From Synechococcus sp. Nb3U1 (lineage in GTDB: Bacteria; Cyanobacteriota; Cyanobacteriia; Thermostichales; Thermostichaceae), in the NCBI RefSeq assembly GCF_021533835.1, contig NZ_JAKFYQ010000002.1:434001-498000 (forward strand): a stretch of 64,000 nucleotides of DNA. Direction: 5' to 3'. The position numbers and the translations under genes were made by a program. The notes beneath the pieces were generated by a model. The model saw only the letters and a list, made by a program, of their open reading frames with translations, had not been told where the DNA came from and made no database searches. This document shows positions 53,049-60,922 of the stretch, piece by piece (positions within the stretch are counted from its first letter, which is position 1; each line of letters starts with the position of its first letter).

Positions 53049-54287
53049 ATGGCCAAACAAACACTGGGATCCCTGCTGTCATCCGGCTTCGATTTGACAG
53101 GCAAACGAGTGCTAGTGCGGGCCGATTTTAATGTCCCTTTGGATCCCGAACGCAACATCACCGATGACACCCGCATTCGCGCTGCCCTACCCACCATCCA
53201 AGCCCTGACCGGAGCCGGAGCGAGAGTGATCCTCACCAGCCATTTGGGCCGCCCCATCAAGAAAGACAAAGAGACAGGAGCCATCAAAATTACCCGTGAG
53301 GGCAATAGCCTCACCCCCGTGGCCGGTCGCCTCTCCGAACTGCTGGGCCAACCTGTGGCGTTTGCCCCCGATTGCGTTGGCCCCGATGCCGAAGCGGTGG
53401 TGAAGGGCCTGGAAAACGGGCAAGTGGCCTTGCTAGAAAACGTCCGGTTTTATCCCGAAGAAGAAGAAAACAACCCCGAATTTGCCAAGAAATTGGCCTC
53501 TCTGGCAGACTTGTTCGTCAACGATGCCTTCGGTACAGCCCACCGTGCCCACGCCTCCACCGCAGGGGTAACCGCCCATCTGCAACCTTCTGTAGCGGGC
53601 TATTTGGTGGAAAAAGAATTGCAATTTCTCTCGGGGGCCATCGACAACCCCCAGCGGCCCCTGGCGGCGATCATCGGCGGCTCCAAAGTCTCGAGCAAAA
53701 TTGGCGTCATCGAAGCCCTATTGGAAAAGGTGGATAAACTCCTCCTCGGCGGTGGCATGATCTTCACCTTTTACCAAGCCCAAGGGCTCAAAACCGGGAA
53801 ATCTTTGGTAGAAACCGACAAGTTGGATTTGGCCAAAGCCCTGATGCAGAAAGCCAAAGAGCACGGCGTAGAGCTGTTGCTGCCGGTGGACGTGGTGGTG
53901 GCCGACAAGTTCGACAAAGATGCTGAGGCCCAAACCGTTGCCATTGATGGCATCCCCGATGAGTGGATGGGGTTGGACATTGGCCCAGAATCGGTGAGTG
54001 CCTTTCAATCTGCCCTGCAGGGATGCAAAACTGTGATCTGGAACGGGCCAATGGGTGTGTTTGAATTTGACCGCTTTGCCGTGGGTACAGAAGCGATTGC
54101 CCGCAGCTTGGCTACCCTCACCCAAACCGGGGCGATCACCATTATCGGCGGCGGGGATTCTGTAGCTGCTGTCGAGAAAGTTGGCCTTGCAGAAAAAATG
54201 ACCCACATCTCGACTGGCGGTGGGGCCAGCCTGGAACTGCTAGAGGGCAAGGTACTACCCGGGATTGCTGCCCTAACGGAATCCTAA
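53049..54287 (+). CDS. pgk: Phosphoglycerate kinase
   Basis: A 412-residue enzyme of the Calvin cycle and glycolysis. The signature [12 protein letters not shown] lies near residue 19, substrate residues include TSHLGRP and the nucleotide end has [19 protein letters not shown] and [13 protein letters not shown]. All motifs and the length are standard. A strong hairpin terminator follows at 54295-54311. It is convergent with ycf35. Confidence 0.97.
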   Translation: MAKQTLGSLLSSGFDLTGKRVLVRADFNVPLDPERNITDDTRIRAALPTIQALTGAGARVILTSHLGRPIKKDKETGAIKITREGNSLTPVAGRLSELLGQPVAFAPDCVGPDAEAVVKGLENGQVALLENVRFYPEEEENNPEFAKKLASLADLFVNDAFGTAHRAHASTAGVTAHLQPSVAGYLVEKELQFLSGAIDNPQRPLAAIIGGSKVSSKIGVIEALLEKVDKLLLGGGMIFTFYQAQGLKTGKSLVETDKLDLAKALMQKAKEHGVELLLPVDVVVADKFDKDAEAQTVAIDGIPDEWMGLDIGPESVSAFQSALQGCKTVIWNGPMGVFEFDRFAVGTEAIARSLATLTQTGAITIIGGGDSVAAVEKVGLAEKMTHISTGGGASLELLEGKVLPGIAALTES

Positions 54288-54294
54288 AAAAATA

Positions 54295-54311
54295 GGGGCT
54301 GATTCAGCCCC
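54295..54311. terminator. Bidirectional terminator between pgk and ycf35
   Basis: GGGGCTGA and TCAGCCCC form an 8-bp stem with a single central T. TTTT follows on the plus strand and a run of seven A's precedes it (a T run for the minus strand). It ends pgk and, in the other direction, ycf35. Confidence 0.85.
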
Positions 54312-54354
54312 TTTTGGAAACCCTCGCCGTAGCGACACTAAGACGGGATCCGGC

Positions 54355-54705
54355 TTAGTGCATCACCACTTTGACGTTGGCATTGTTCAGACCAGGACGC
54401 TTCACTTCCGCCAAGGTTTTGTTGACGGCGTACTTCTGGTTGATGGAGTTGATTAACTCGGTTTGGTTGTGCTTCTTGGCCACACCCCAGAGATCGGCGA
54501 TCAGGTCAAAGGAACCGTCGGGGTTCTTGGACCAGCCCAGATCGTAGTCGCCTTCCAATTGAGCCACGATGTCGGCACGAACGCGCTGGCCGTTGTAGCC
54601 ACGCACATCGGCGCCGAGCTTGACGCTGTAGCCGAGATCGCGCAGGGAGCTTTGCAGGATTTGGGCATCCGTGATCTTGGTGCGCAAGGTGCTAAAATGA
54701 GACAT
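54355..54705 (-). CDS. ycf35: Ycf35 (DUF1257) protein
   Basis: A 116-residue protein that matches Ycf35, conserved in cyanobacteria and red-algal plastids: MSHFSTLRTKITDAQIL at the start, YDLGWSKNPDGSFDLIADLWGV in the centre, and INQKYAVNKTLAEVKR near the end. Its function is unsettled. An AGGAG site precedes the ATG. It lies 128 bases downstream of ycf46 on the same strand, so the two conserved plastid proteins may be co-expressed. Confidence 0.92.
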   Translation of the reverse strand: MSHFSTLRTKITDAQILQSSLRDLGYSVKLGADVRGYNGQRVRADIVAQLEGDYDLGWSKNPDGSFDLIADLWGVAKKHNQTELINSINQKYAVNKTLAEVKRPGLNNANVKVVMH

Positions 54706-54833
54706 GGTGTTTCTCTCCTGTGTTTAGGGTTTGGAACATCGACATACAACAACGAGCAACGCTCTGGCAGGGATAAGGTAACCTGTGCCTTTTTGCCTGT
54801 GGCTAGGCAATTTTGGCCGTATTCACCTCCCTG

Positions 54834-56345
54834 CTAGAACTCCAGTCGCTGGTACTCGGCCACAGAGGCTGCTGCTGGCCGAGCCCGCTGCTGGGCCCAT
54901 TCCCTCAACGCTACCACCTGCTCCATCATGGTGCGGGATAGCGGCTGAGTTGCTTTCGTTGCTGCCAAAATGTCCAGCTGCGTAAACTCGCGGTTCTGGG
55001 CAAATGATTCGTACATGGCAGCAATCAAAACTTGTTCGATCTCGGCGCCAGAGAAGCCCTCACAGGCCATTGCCAGTTGGCGCAGATCAAAGCGGCTAAT
55101 GTCGCGTCGCCGCTTCTTCAGATGAATCTCTAGGATCTCCATCCGCTCAGTGGTGTTGGGTAGATCCACGAAGAAGATTTCATCAAAGCGGCCCTTACGC
55201 AGGAATTCGCCCGGCAGACGATCCACACGGTTGGCGGTGGCCATCACAAACACCGGGGAGCGTTTTTCCTGCATCCAGGTCAAGAAAGAGCCGAAAATGC
55301 GGCTGGAGGTGCCCCCATCGGAATCGCTCGAGCCTGCGGATCCGGCAAAGGCTTTGTCCAGTTCATCGATGAATAGAATAGCTGGGGCTAACGATTCAGC
55401 AGTTCGCAGGGCGCTGCGCAGGTTGGCTTCCGATTTGCCCACCGTGGAGCCATCGTAGACACGGCCCATATCCAACCGCAGTAGAGGCAAGCCCCAAAGG
55501 CGGGAGGTGGTCTTGGCAATCAGGGACTTACCACAGCCGGGTACGCCCAAAATCAACATCCCTTTCGGCTGGGGCAGTCCGTAGGCCCGAGCCCGCTCGG
55601 TAAAGGCTCCAGACCGTTGGGAGAGCCAGCGCTTCAGCTCTTCTAGGCCGCCGACAGCATCAATGGTTTCGTCCTCTTCGATAAATTCGAGAATACCATT
55701 GCGCCGGATCAGCTGTTTTTTCTCGGAGAGGACGATCTCGACTTCTGCTTCGCTGAGGCGACCGTGCATTACTACGGCCTTGCGATACACTTTTTCGGCT
55801 TCGTCTTGGGTGAGGCCGAGGGCGGCTTTGACCAGCTTTTCGCGGGTGTCAGGGGTCAGGGATCCCGAGCGAGGTGTTTGTTCCAGCTGCCGATTCAGGG
55901 TGCGCTCTAGGGCGGGCATATCCGGCAGAGGGAAGTCCACCACAGAGATATCTTTCTCCAGCTCCACCGGCACCACTTGCACCGGCGACATGAGAAGAAT
56001 GGTTTTGTGGGATCCCTTAAGGCTAGAAATGGCATCTCGGATCCAGCGCTTCACCTCGGTGTTATCCAGGAAGTCGTGCAGATCCTTAAAGACACAGATG
56101 GCGGGATCCTTTTGCTCCATCACCCACTGAATGGCAGGCTGGGGGGACTGGGTATTGTGCTGGGTGAGGCTGCGGGGGTTACCGTATTCGACAATGCCGT
56201 GGGTGACCGTCCAGATGAACAAGCGCCGCTGAGGTTTGAGGGTGCGAGCAATCGCCGCCAGAGCCGCTTCCGCCCGTTCCTCCTCGGGGGTGAGCAGGTA
56301 AAGCAGTGGGTATTGAGCTTGAATAAGGATGTCTAGCTCTTGCAT
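54834..56345 (-). CDS. ycf46: Ycf46, AAA+ ATPase
   Basis: About 503 residues from the ATG at 56345 (MQELDILIQAQYPLLYLLT); an upstream GTG at 56363 is less likely. The N-terminal half is the Ycf46-specific region. The AAA module has Walker A GVPGCGKSLIAK, Walker B ILFIDELDKAFAG, and arginine-finger region RVDRLPGEFLRKGRFDEIFFVDLP. Studies in Synechocystis link Ycf46 to inorganic carbon handling. It is cytoplasmic and adjacent to ycf35. Confidence 0.92.
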   Translation of the reverse strand: MQELDILIQAQYPLLYLLTPEEERAEAALAAIARTLKPQRRLFIWTVTHGIVEYGNPRSLTQHNTQSPQPAIQWVMEQKDPAICVFKDLHDFLDNTEVKRWIRDAISSLKGSHKTILLMSPVQVVPVELEKDISVVDFPLPDMPALERTLNRQLEQTPRSGSLTPDTREKLVKAALGLTQDEAEKVYRKAVVMHGRLSEAEVEIVLSEKKQLIRRNGILEFIEEDETIDAVGGLEELKRWLSQRSGAFTERARAYGLPQPKGMLILGVPGCGKSLIAKTTSRLWGLPLLRLDMGRVYDGSTVGKSEANLRSALRTAESLAPAILFIDELDKAFAGSAGSSDSDGGTSSRIFGSFLTWMQEKRSPVFVMATANRVDRLPGEFLRKGRFDEIFFVDLPNTTERMEILEIHLKKRRRDISRFDLRQLAMACEGFSGAEIEQVLIAAMYESFAQNREFTQLDILAATKATQPLSRTMMEQVVALREWAQQRARPAAASVAEYQRLEF

Positions 56346-56524
56346 GGGAGGCACCAACTGCACAGGGAGAGAATCTGGACTTAAACCGGGTAGAGGGAGG
56401 CGATGAGAGTGGGTTTTAGTTTGGCTGACTCCTGAGATCGCTTCTGTGTCCTGGACTGCTCTTGTTCACCTAAAGTTTGCAAAAAGGTTATTCCTTGAGG
56501 GACTTGAGGTATTCGAGAAGAGCC

Positions 56525-56896
56525 TTAACAGGGCACCAGAGCATCCTGACGCTGCTCTTCCGAGCTTGAAGCAGCTCCCCAGTATTCCGGCTCCACCTCC
56601 TCAAGGATGGCTTCAGCAGCAGATGGCTTGTGGAGGGAAGTCACTTCTCCATCGCGGATAACAAAAGGGTGGCTACACTCCGGGCACTGATGAACGCGGT
56701 AAGCACTGCCCTGAACCCCCTCGATGACCTCAGGGTAAAGCAAATAAAAGCTGAGGGCTTTCTCCGCCACTGCTGACATCGGTTCCCGCTCAACGGCTGC
56801 TCGAATCTTCAGATCCCGATGCAGATCCGGTGAAAGATACAAAGTCACCTTCTGCTTGGCATCTACGCTTTCCACAACCTCTGGCCGATGATTCAT
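56525..56896 (-). CDS. Ribbon-helix-helix-like regulator with one CxxC motif
   Basis: A 123-residue protein. Residues 15-55 (KVTLYLSPDLHRDLKIRAAVEREPMSAVAEKALSFYLL) match the ribbon-helix-helix fold of CopG-like DNA-binding proteins. It is followed by HQCPECSHPFVIRDGEV, a single zinc-ribbon-like CxxC, and an acidic tail (EEVEPEYWG). It could autoregulate through the inverted repeats 56955-56998, 60-100 bases upstream. No toxin partner is beside it. Confidence 0.7.
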   Translation of the reverse strand: MNHRPEVVESVDAKQKVTLYLSPDLHRDLKIRAAVEREPMSAVAEKALSFYLLYPEVIEGVQGSAYRVHQCPECSHPFVIRDGEVTSLHKPSAAEAILEEVEPEYWGAASSSEEQRQDALVPC

Positions 56897-56954
56897 GGCT
56901 AACCGCTTTTTCTTGTCATGTGCCGGACTTGCGCCCCATCATAGCCAGCCTGCC

Positions 56955-56998
56955 AGCTTGACGGCAAGCTTGTAACAATCGTTAATAATTGACGATTG
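56955..56998. promoter_or_regulatory. Pair of inverted repeats upstream of the RHH gene
   Basis: First repeat: AGCTTG (56955-56960) and CAAGCT (56965-56970). Second repeat: CAATCGT (56976-56982) and ACGATTG (56992-56998). Both sit between the divergent RHH gene (start 56896) and the small protein gene (start 57158), where an operator for an autoregulated RHH protein is expected. Confidence 0.45.
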
Positions 56999-57157
56999 CT
57001 TGCTTGCCCCTCTTGACGACAGCAGCGGCAGGGTAGGCTGATAGAGGATAGGGGGTGGCTGATTTGTTGTGAGCGGTGCCACCTCTTCTCATGGGATCCG
57101 GTTGGATCGGTTGGCCGCCAATGGCTCTGTGCTTACCCTTGATGAGTGTGCAATCCT

Positions 57158-57364
57158 ATGGAACGTGTAATCAACACCCTCAGCAAAAATCTCTCCGTCT
57201 GGGGCCGTCGTGCCCTTGTACAAACATCGGATGGCTTGGCCAGCTTGAAAGATGTGGTGCTGGACAATGGCAATGTGTTGCTCAGTAGGGCTCGGATTGC
57301 CTTTTCGGATGCCAGCTCTACAACCCTGCGGGCGATTCAGTCTCGCTTTGGCTCTCGTCGATAA
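57158..57364 (+). CDS. Small protein of unknown function
   Basis: A 68-residue basic protein from the ATG at 57158 (MERVINTLSKNLSVWGRRALVQ, then DVVLDNGNVLLSRARIAFSD). It has amphipathic segments but no membrane helix or signal. It resembles no family I know. It is supported only by an open frame and Arg/Lys-biased composition, so it could be chance; the stop is 50 bases before the convergent ABC exporter stop. Confidence 0.45.
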   Translation: MERVINTLSKNLSVWGRRALVQTSDGLASLKDVVLDNGNVLLSRARIAFSDASSTTLRAIQSRFGSRR

Positions 57365-57413
57365 CGCCAGAGTTCAGACTAAGGGTAGGGATCCCTTCCC
57401 ACCACTCCAAAAA

Positions 57414-59285
57414 CTACCCGCCTAGGTCTTGCAGGCGATAGAGGTTGGCATAGATGCCGTTGAGGGCCATTAGCTCAGCGTGGGATCCCTGTTCTTTGAG
57501 TTCCCCTCGTTGCAGAACCAAAATCCGATCCACATCGCGGATGGTGGAGAGGCGGTGGGCGATAATGATGGCAGTGCGATCCTGGAGCAGGGTTTCTAGA
57601 GCCGACTGGATCAGGGCTTCTGTGCCCACGTCCAAACTGGCGGTGGCTTCATCCAAGACCAAAATTTTGGGATCCCGCCACATAGCCCGCACAAAGCTGA
57701 TCAACTGTTTTTGGCCGCTAGACAAGTTACTGCCCCGCTCGCGCACTGGGGTGGCATAGCCCTGCGGTAAATCGCGGATGAACTCGTGCAGGTTGAGCTG
57801 GCGGGCTGCCCGTTCTATGTCGGCCAGCTCTCCCCCTTCCCCGAGGGTGATGTTTTGTTGGATATCCCCGGAGAAAAGAAACCCATCCTGCAGGATCACC
57901 CCAAGCCGTCGGTGCAGTTCTGCCTGGGTAATCTCCCGGATATCGACACCGTCGATGCGAATGGATCCCTGACTAACATCGTAAAGACGACACAGCAGGC
58001 GGATAATTGAGCTTTTCCCGGCTCCGGTCGGCCCCACCAGGGCTACTTTTTCCCCAGGGCGAATCGTAAAGTTGAGGTTTTTGAGCACCCACTCATCGGC
58101 GGTGTATCCAAAAGATACATTCTCGAATCGCACCTCCCCCCCTGCAGAAGTGGGCAGATGGCGGGGCTGAGCGGGATCCCGAATGGCAATTGGCAGGCTG
58201 AGAATGTTATCGATCCGTTCGACGGCGGTAAACCCCGACTGTAGGGCAGTGAATTTTTCCGACAACTGACGCAGAGGGTTGAAAAACCGCTGAGAAAAGA
58301 GAATAAAGGCATACAAACTGCCAAAGGTCAGCGGTTCACTCGGTACCGGCAGAAATCCCCCTAATCCTTCTCGGACTGCCCCTGTACCGGCAGAGATCAC
58401 CTGCTGTCCCCCCACCCAGAGCAGGGCTGCCACCGCCAGCCAGGATACCCACTCCAAAATGGCGGACAGGGCGGAATCGTACAGAATAGTTTGATTGACT
58501 TCGTGAATGTAGCGCTGGTTGATGGTCTGAAAAATTTGACCGTTCAGCCGTTCGCGCCGAAACAGTTGCACAACTGTGATGCCCAGAATATTCTCCTGAA
58601 TCCAGGAGTTGAGCTTGGAGAGTTCCTCCCGTACCCGAAAGTTGGCATCTCGGAAGCGGCGCTGCAGCCAAACCACAACGGCACCGACAGGAATGACGAT
58701 CAGAATCAGCAGCAGGCCCAAATCCCAACGCTGACTGAGCATCACCACCGCGATCACCCCTAGGGTAAAAAGGTCGCTGACAATCCCCACCGCCCCGGTG
58801 GAAAAGACATCTCCCAAGGCCTCCACATCGCTGGTGATGCGGGTGATCAACTTGCCCACTGGGGTGCGATCAAAAAACTGGGCCGGCAAAGCGAGGATAT
58901 GGGCGAACAGATCATTGCGAATATCCCGTGTCATCAACTGGCCCAACTTCTGGCTGCTATAGCCCTCCAAAGATTGAAACCCCCAGCGCACCAATACTGT
59001 CAGAATCAACAATGCCACATAAGGCCAAAGGCCGGAGAGGATCCCGTCCCCTCGTTCCACTGCTTGGGCAATCGGGCCATCCAAGGCACGCTGCAAGATC
59101 AAGGGCTGCACCGCATCCGCCAAAGCCAGAGGAGGTAGAAAGGCCAAAGCGGTCAGCAACAGCTTCAGGTGCCGCCGGGCATAGGGCCAGAGAATCCGTA
59201 GCAGTCGCCAATCACTCTCCTGTTGGGGTTGGGGAGCTGAACCCAAGGCAGCATCTGGAGGAGTCGCAGCAGTCACAGGGCACAT
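57414..59285 (-). CDS. ABC-type half-exporter (MdlB/MsbA-like)
   Basis: About 623 residues from the ATG at 59285. Six membrane helices (residues about 50-350) make the exporter fold, with the intracellular-loop motif QFFDRTPVGKLITRITSDVEAL. The nucleotide-binding domain has Walker A GPTGAGKSS, Q-loop LQDGFLFSGDI, signature LSSGQKQLISFVR, Walker B ILVLDEATASLD and H-loop IAHRL. It acts as a dimer to export lipids, drugs or peptides; substrate unknown. It stands alone. Confidence 0.93.
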   Translation of the reverse strand: MCPVTAATPPDAALGSAPQPQQESDWRLLRILWPYARRHLKLLLTALAFLPPLALADAVQPLILQRALDGPIAQAVERGDGILSGLWPYVALLILTVLVRWGFQSLEGYSSQKLGQLMTRDIRNDLFAHILALPAQFFDRTPVGKLITRITSDVEALGDVFSTGAVGIVSDLFTLGVIAVVMLSQRWDLGLLLILIVIPVGAVVVWLQRRFRDANFRVREELSKLNSWIQENILGITVVQLFRRERLNGQIFQTINQRYIHEVNQTILYDSALSAILEWVSWLAVAALLWVGGQQVISAGTGAVREGLGGFLPVPSEPLTFGSLYAFILFSQRFFNPLRQLSEKFTALQSGFTAVERIDNILSLPIAIRDPAQPRHLPTSAGGEVRFENVSFGYTADEWVLKNLNFTIRPGEKVALVGPTGAGKSSIIRLLCRLYDVSQGSIRIDGVDIREITQAELHRRLGVILQDGFLFSGDIQQNITLGEGGELADIERAARQLNLHEFIRDLPQGYATPVRERGSNLSSGQKQLISFVRAMWRDPKILVLDEATASLDVGTEALIQSALETLLQDRTAIIIAHRLSTIRDVDRILVLQRGELKEQGSHAELMALNGIYANLYRLQDLGG

Positions 59286-59445
59286 CCAAAACAAAAGGAC
59301 TGGCACACTGATCCACTCTACGCTCCTGCCCTTCAGGAATCACTGCCAACTCAAGCAGAGGACAAAACTCCTGCTGGGATGGGAGTCCTTTTGCTATCTG
59401 ACTTAGTTTGCTAGCTGACTTAGATAGAAAGAAGAGAGAAGTCTT

Positions 59446-60036
59446 TTAGGGAGTGGGGTGGCCGTGGCCATGACTGTGCCCATGGGACTCGGATCCGCTT
59501 GTTAACTTCAGCAAAGGAGCGGGCTCGGGCAAATCATGGGGATCCTCACCGGGTTGAGCCACCTGGATCCAGCGAGAGATACCCTTTTCACACTCTTGCA
59601 CCACTGGGATTGGGATCGTCTCACCGGGTCGATCCGGCAATTTCAGGCTAATGCTGAACTCGTCCATAAACTCGTCTGGCAGTACTCCCCCTGACCAAAT
59701 CACTTCGGCGACGGTTTCGGTAATCATCCGCCCATGAGACTCATAGGGGGTTGCGAGGGGTTTTTTCACCGTCTCAATTTCCCAGAGAGGATGCACCATC
59801 GGCTTCACAGAAGTTGCGCCCTCCGGGATCTGCACCCGCAGGCGGATGGTTGGGGATCCCTCACAACCATGCGGAACGCGCAAGGTTAATTTGGCATAGC
59901 TGCCTGCGGGCGCTTCCTTGGGGTTGACCGTGACGTGGGCAGAAGCAGGCGAAAGGGCCAGCAGAGCCGAACCCAACGTTAAGGTGACCTTCGCCCCCCA
60001 AGCACCAAAAGGCAAACTGTTGTGCAACTTCAACAT
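59446..60036 (-). CDS. YcnI-like (DUF1775) periplasmic copper protein
   Basis: About 196 residues from the ATG at 60036. Signal peptide 1-33 ends at ASAHVTVNP, where the mature N-terminal His is the copper ligand of YcnI. Other family features: TLRVPHGCEGSPTIRLRVQIPEGATSVKP, and WEIETVK. The C-terminus is unusually His-rich (ESHGHSHGHGHPTP), an extra metal sink. It is the last gene of an operon after petJ and a His/Met repeat protein, which points to copper handling next to a cytochrome that is normally expressed in copper shortage. Confidence 0.88.
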   Translation of the reverse strand: MLKLHNSLPFGAWGAKVTLTLGSALLALSPASAHVTVNPKEAPAGSYAKLTLRVPHGCEGSPTIRLRVQIPEGATSVKPMVHPLWEIETVKKPLATPYESHGRMITETVAEVIWSGGVLPDEFMDEFSISLKLPDRPGETIPIPVVQECEKGISRWIQVAQPGEDPHDLPEPAPLLKLTSGSESHGHSHGHGHPTP

Positions 60037-60086
60037 ATCAATACCTCTCAAGGGCTGTATTTGGTTCAAATCTTGATTTGCCGGAT

Positions 60087-60446
60087 CTATCTATTCGGGC
60101 TATTCGGGCTGTTCGGGAGCTCGGGGTGATGGTGATGACCGGATCCCTCTGACTCGATCACGCTCATACTGTGCTGACCCCAACTGGACAGGCCCATAGA
60201 CACCAAGCCCGCGCTCACCAAACCCATGGACACCAACCCAAAGGACAAGGCCCCCATAGCTACTAAGCCAATTGAGACAATGCCGTGGGTGACTACTCCA
60301 ATGGCCACCACTCCATGGGCGGAAATGCCAACTGCCACCAAACCATGGGCTCCCACGCCGACCGATAAAATTTTTCTGGAATGACCGCAATCTGGGGCCT
60401 CAGATGGTTTTGGAGAGGAAGTTCCCGGCTGCGCATCCGTCAACAT
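60087..60446 (-). CDS. Protein with a strict 10-residue Gly repeat carrying a His/Met ladder
   Basis: A 119-residue protein of no known family. Residues 30-90 consist of six 10-residue units with Gly at positions 30, 40, 50, 60, 70, 80, 90 and again at 35, 45, 55, 65, 75, 85. The residue just before the mid-unit Gly is H34, H44, H54, then M64, M74, M84; M94 keeps the same spacing. Other positions are small or hydrophobic. The tail has HHHH (104-107) and NSPNSPNR. No signal peptide is clear. Its ATG overlaps the petJ stop (TGATG), so it is co-translated with cytochrome c6, and ycnI follows 50 bases later. Confidence 0.75.
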   Translation of the reverse strand: MLTDAQPGTSSPKPSEAPDCGHSRKILSVGVGAHGLVAVGISAHGVVAIGVVTHGIVSIGLVAMGALSFGLVSMGLVSAGLVSMGLSSWGQHSMSVIESEGSGHHHHPELPNSPNSPNR

Positions 60447-60802
60447 CAGGCTTTACCCCAGTTGCGCTCAGCTTGTTGCAACACATAGGCCGCCACCGAC
60501 TCGATCTCTTCTGGTTTCAGTTGCTTGCCAAAGGCGGGCATGGCTCCTTTCCCCTGAGCCACCTGGTTTTGAATCAACTCCGGGGTATCCACGTGGTATT
60601 CCTGTAAGGCGGCCAAGGTTAGGGTTTTTGCCGCCACCAACGAGTTTCGTCCCCCCAGATGGCAACCGATGCATTTACCCTGGAAAACTTTTGCCCCCAG
60701 ACTCAAATCAGGCTCGGCTGTGGCTGGATGGGCAATCCCCAATCCAAGTAGGCCGACCAGGAGGGCCATTCCCAAGGCTTTGAAAATCCATTCGTTGAAC
60801 AT
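60446..60802 (-). CDS. petJ: Cytochrome c6
   Basis: 118 residues from the ATG at 60802; the frame is open further upstream but without sense. Residues 1-29 are a signal peptide (ALLVGLLGLGIAHPATAE). The heme motif is C44-IGC47-H48, and the axial Met is M88 in GAMPAFG. GGRNSLVAAKTL and ESVAAYVLQQAE are typical of cytochrome c6, which carries electrons from cytochrome b6f to photosystem I in the thylakoid lumen, often replacing plastocyanin when copper is low. First gene of an operon with the His/Met repeat gene and ycnI. Confidence 0.93.
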   Translation of the reverse strand: MFNEWIFKALGMALLVGLLGLGIAHPATAEPDLSLGAKVFQGKCIGCHLGGRNSLVAAKTLTLAALQEYHVDTPELIQNQVAQGKGAMPAFGKQLKPEEIESVAAYVLQQAERNWGKA

Positions 60803-60857
60803 ACTGCCAGCACTCACGTGAAGCTTCGACCCTGACATCTTTTCAGCCCTTGCTTTC

Positions 60858-60878
60858 CCCGTCAAAAGACAGCCTGTC
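60858..60878. repeat. 21-bp motif, copy 2 (upstream of dnaG)
   Basis: Identical to 2414-2434. It lies between divergent petJ and dnaG, 44 bases before the dnaG start. Its minus strand contains TTGACA at the edge, which could serve as a petJ -35 element, but no -10 was evident. Confidence 0.5.
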
Positions 60879-60922
60879 AACTCCACCCCGGATACCATGG
60901 GGGCAGGATCTCGATCGAGTCC

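Noticed and set aside
60063-60095. GGTTCAAATC resembling a tRNA T-arm
   Set aside because: No acceptor stem, D-arm or anticodon arm can be folded around it.
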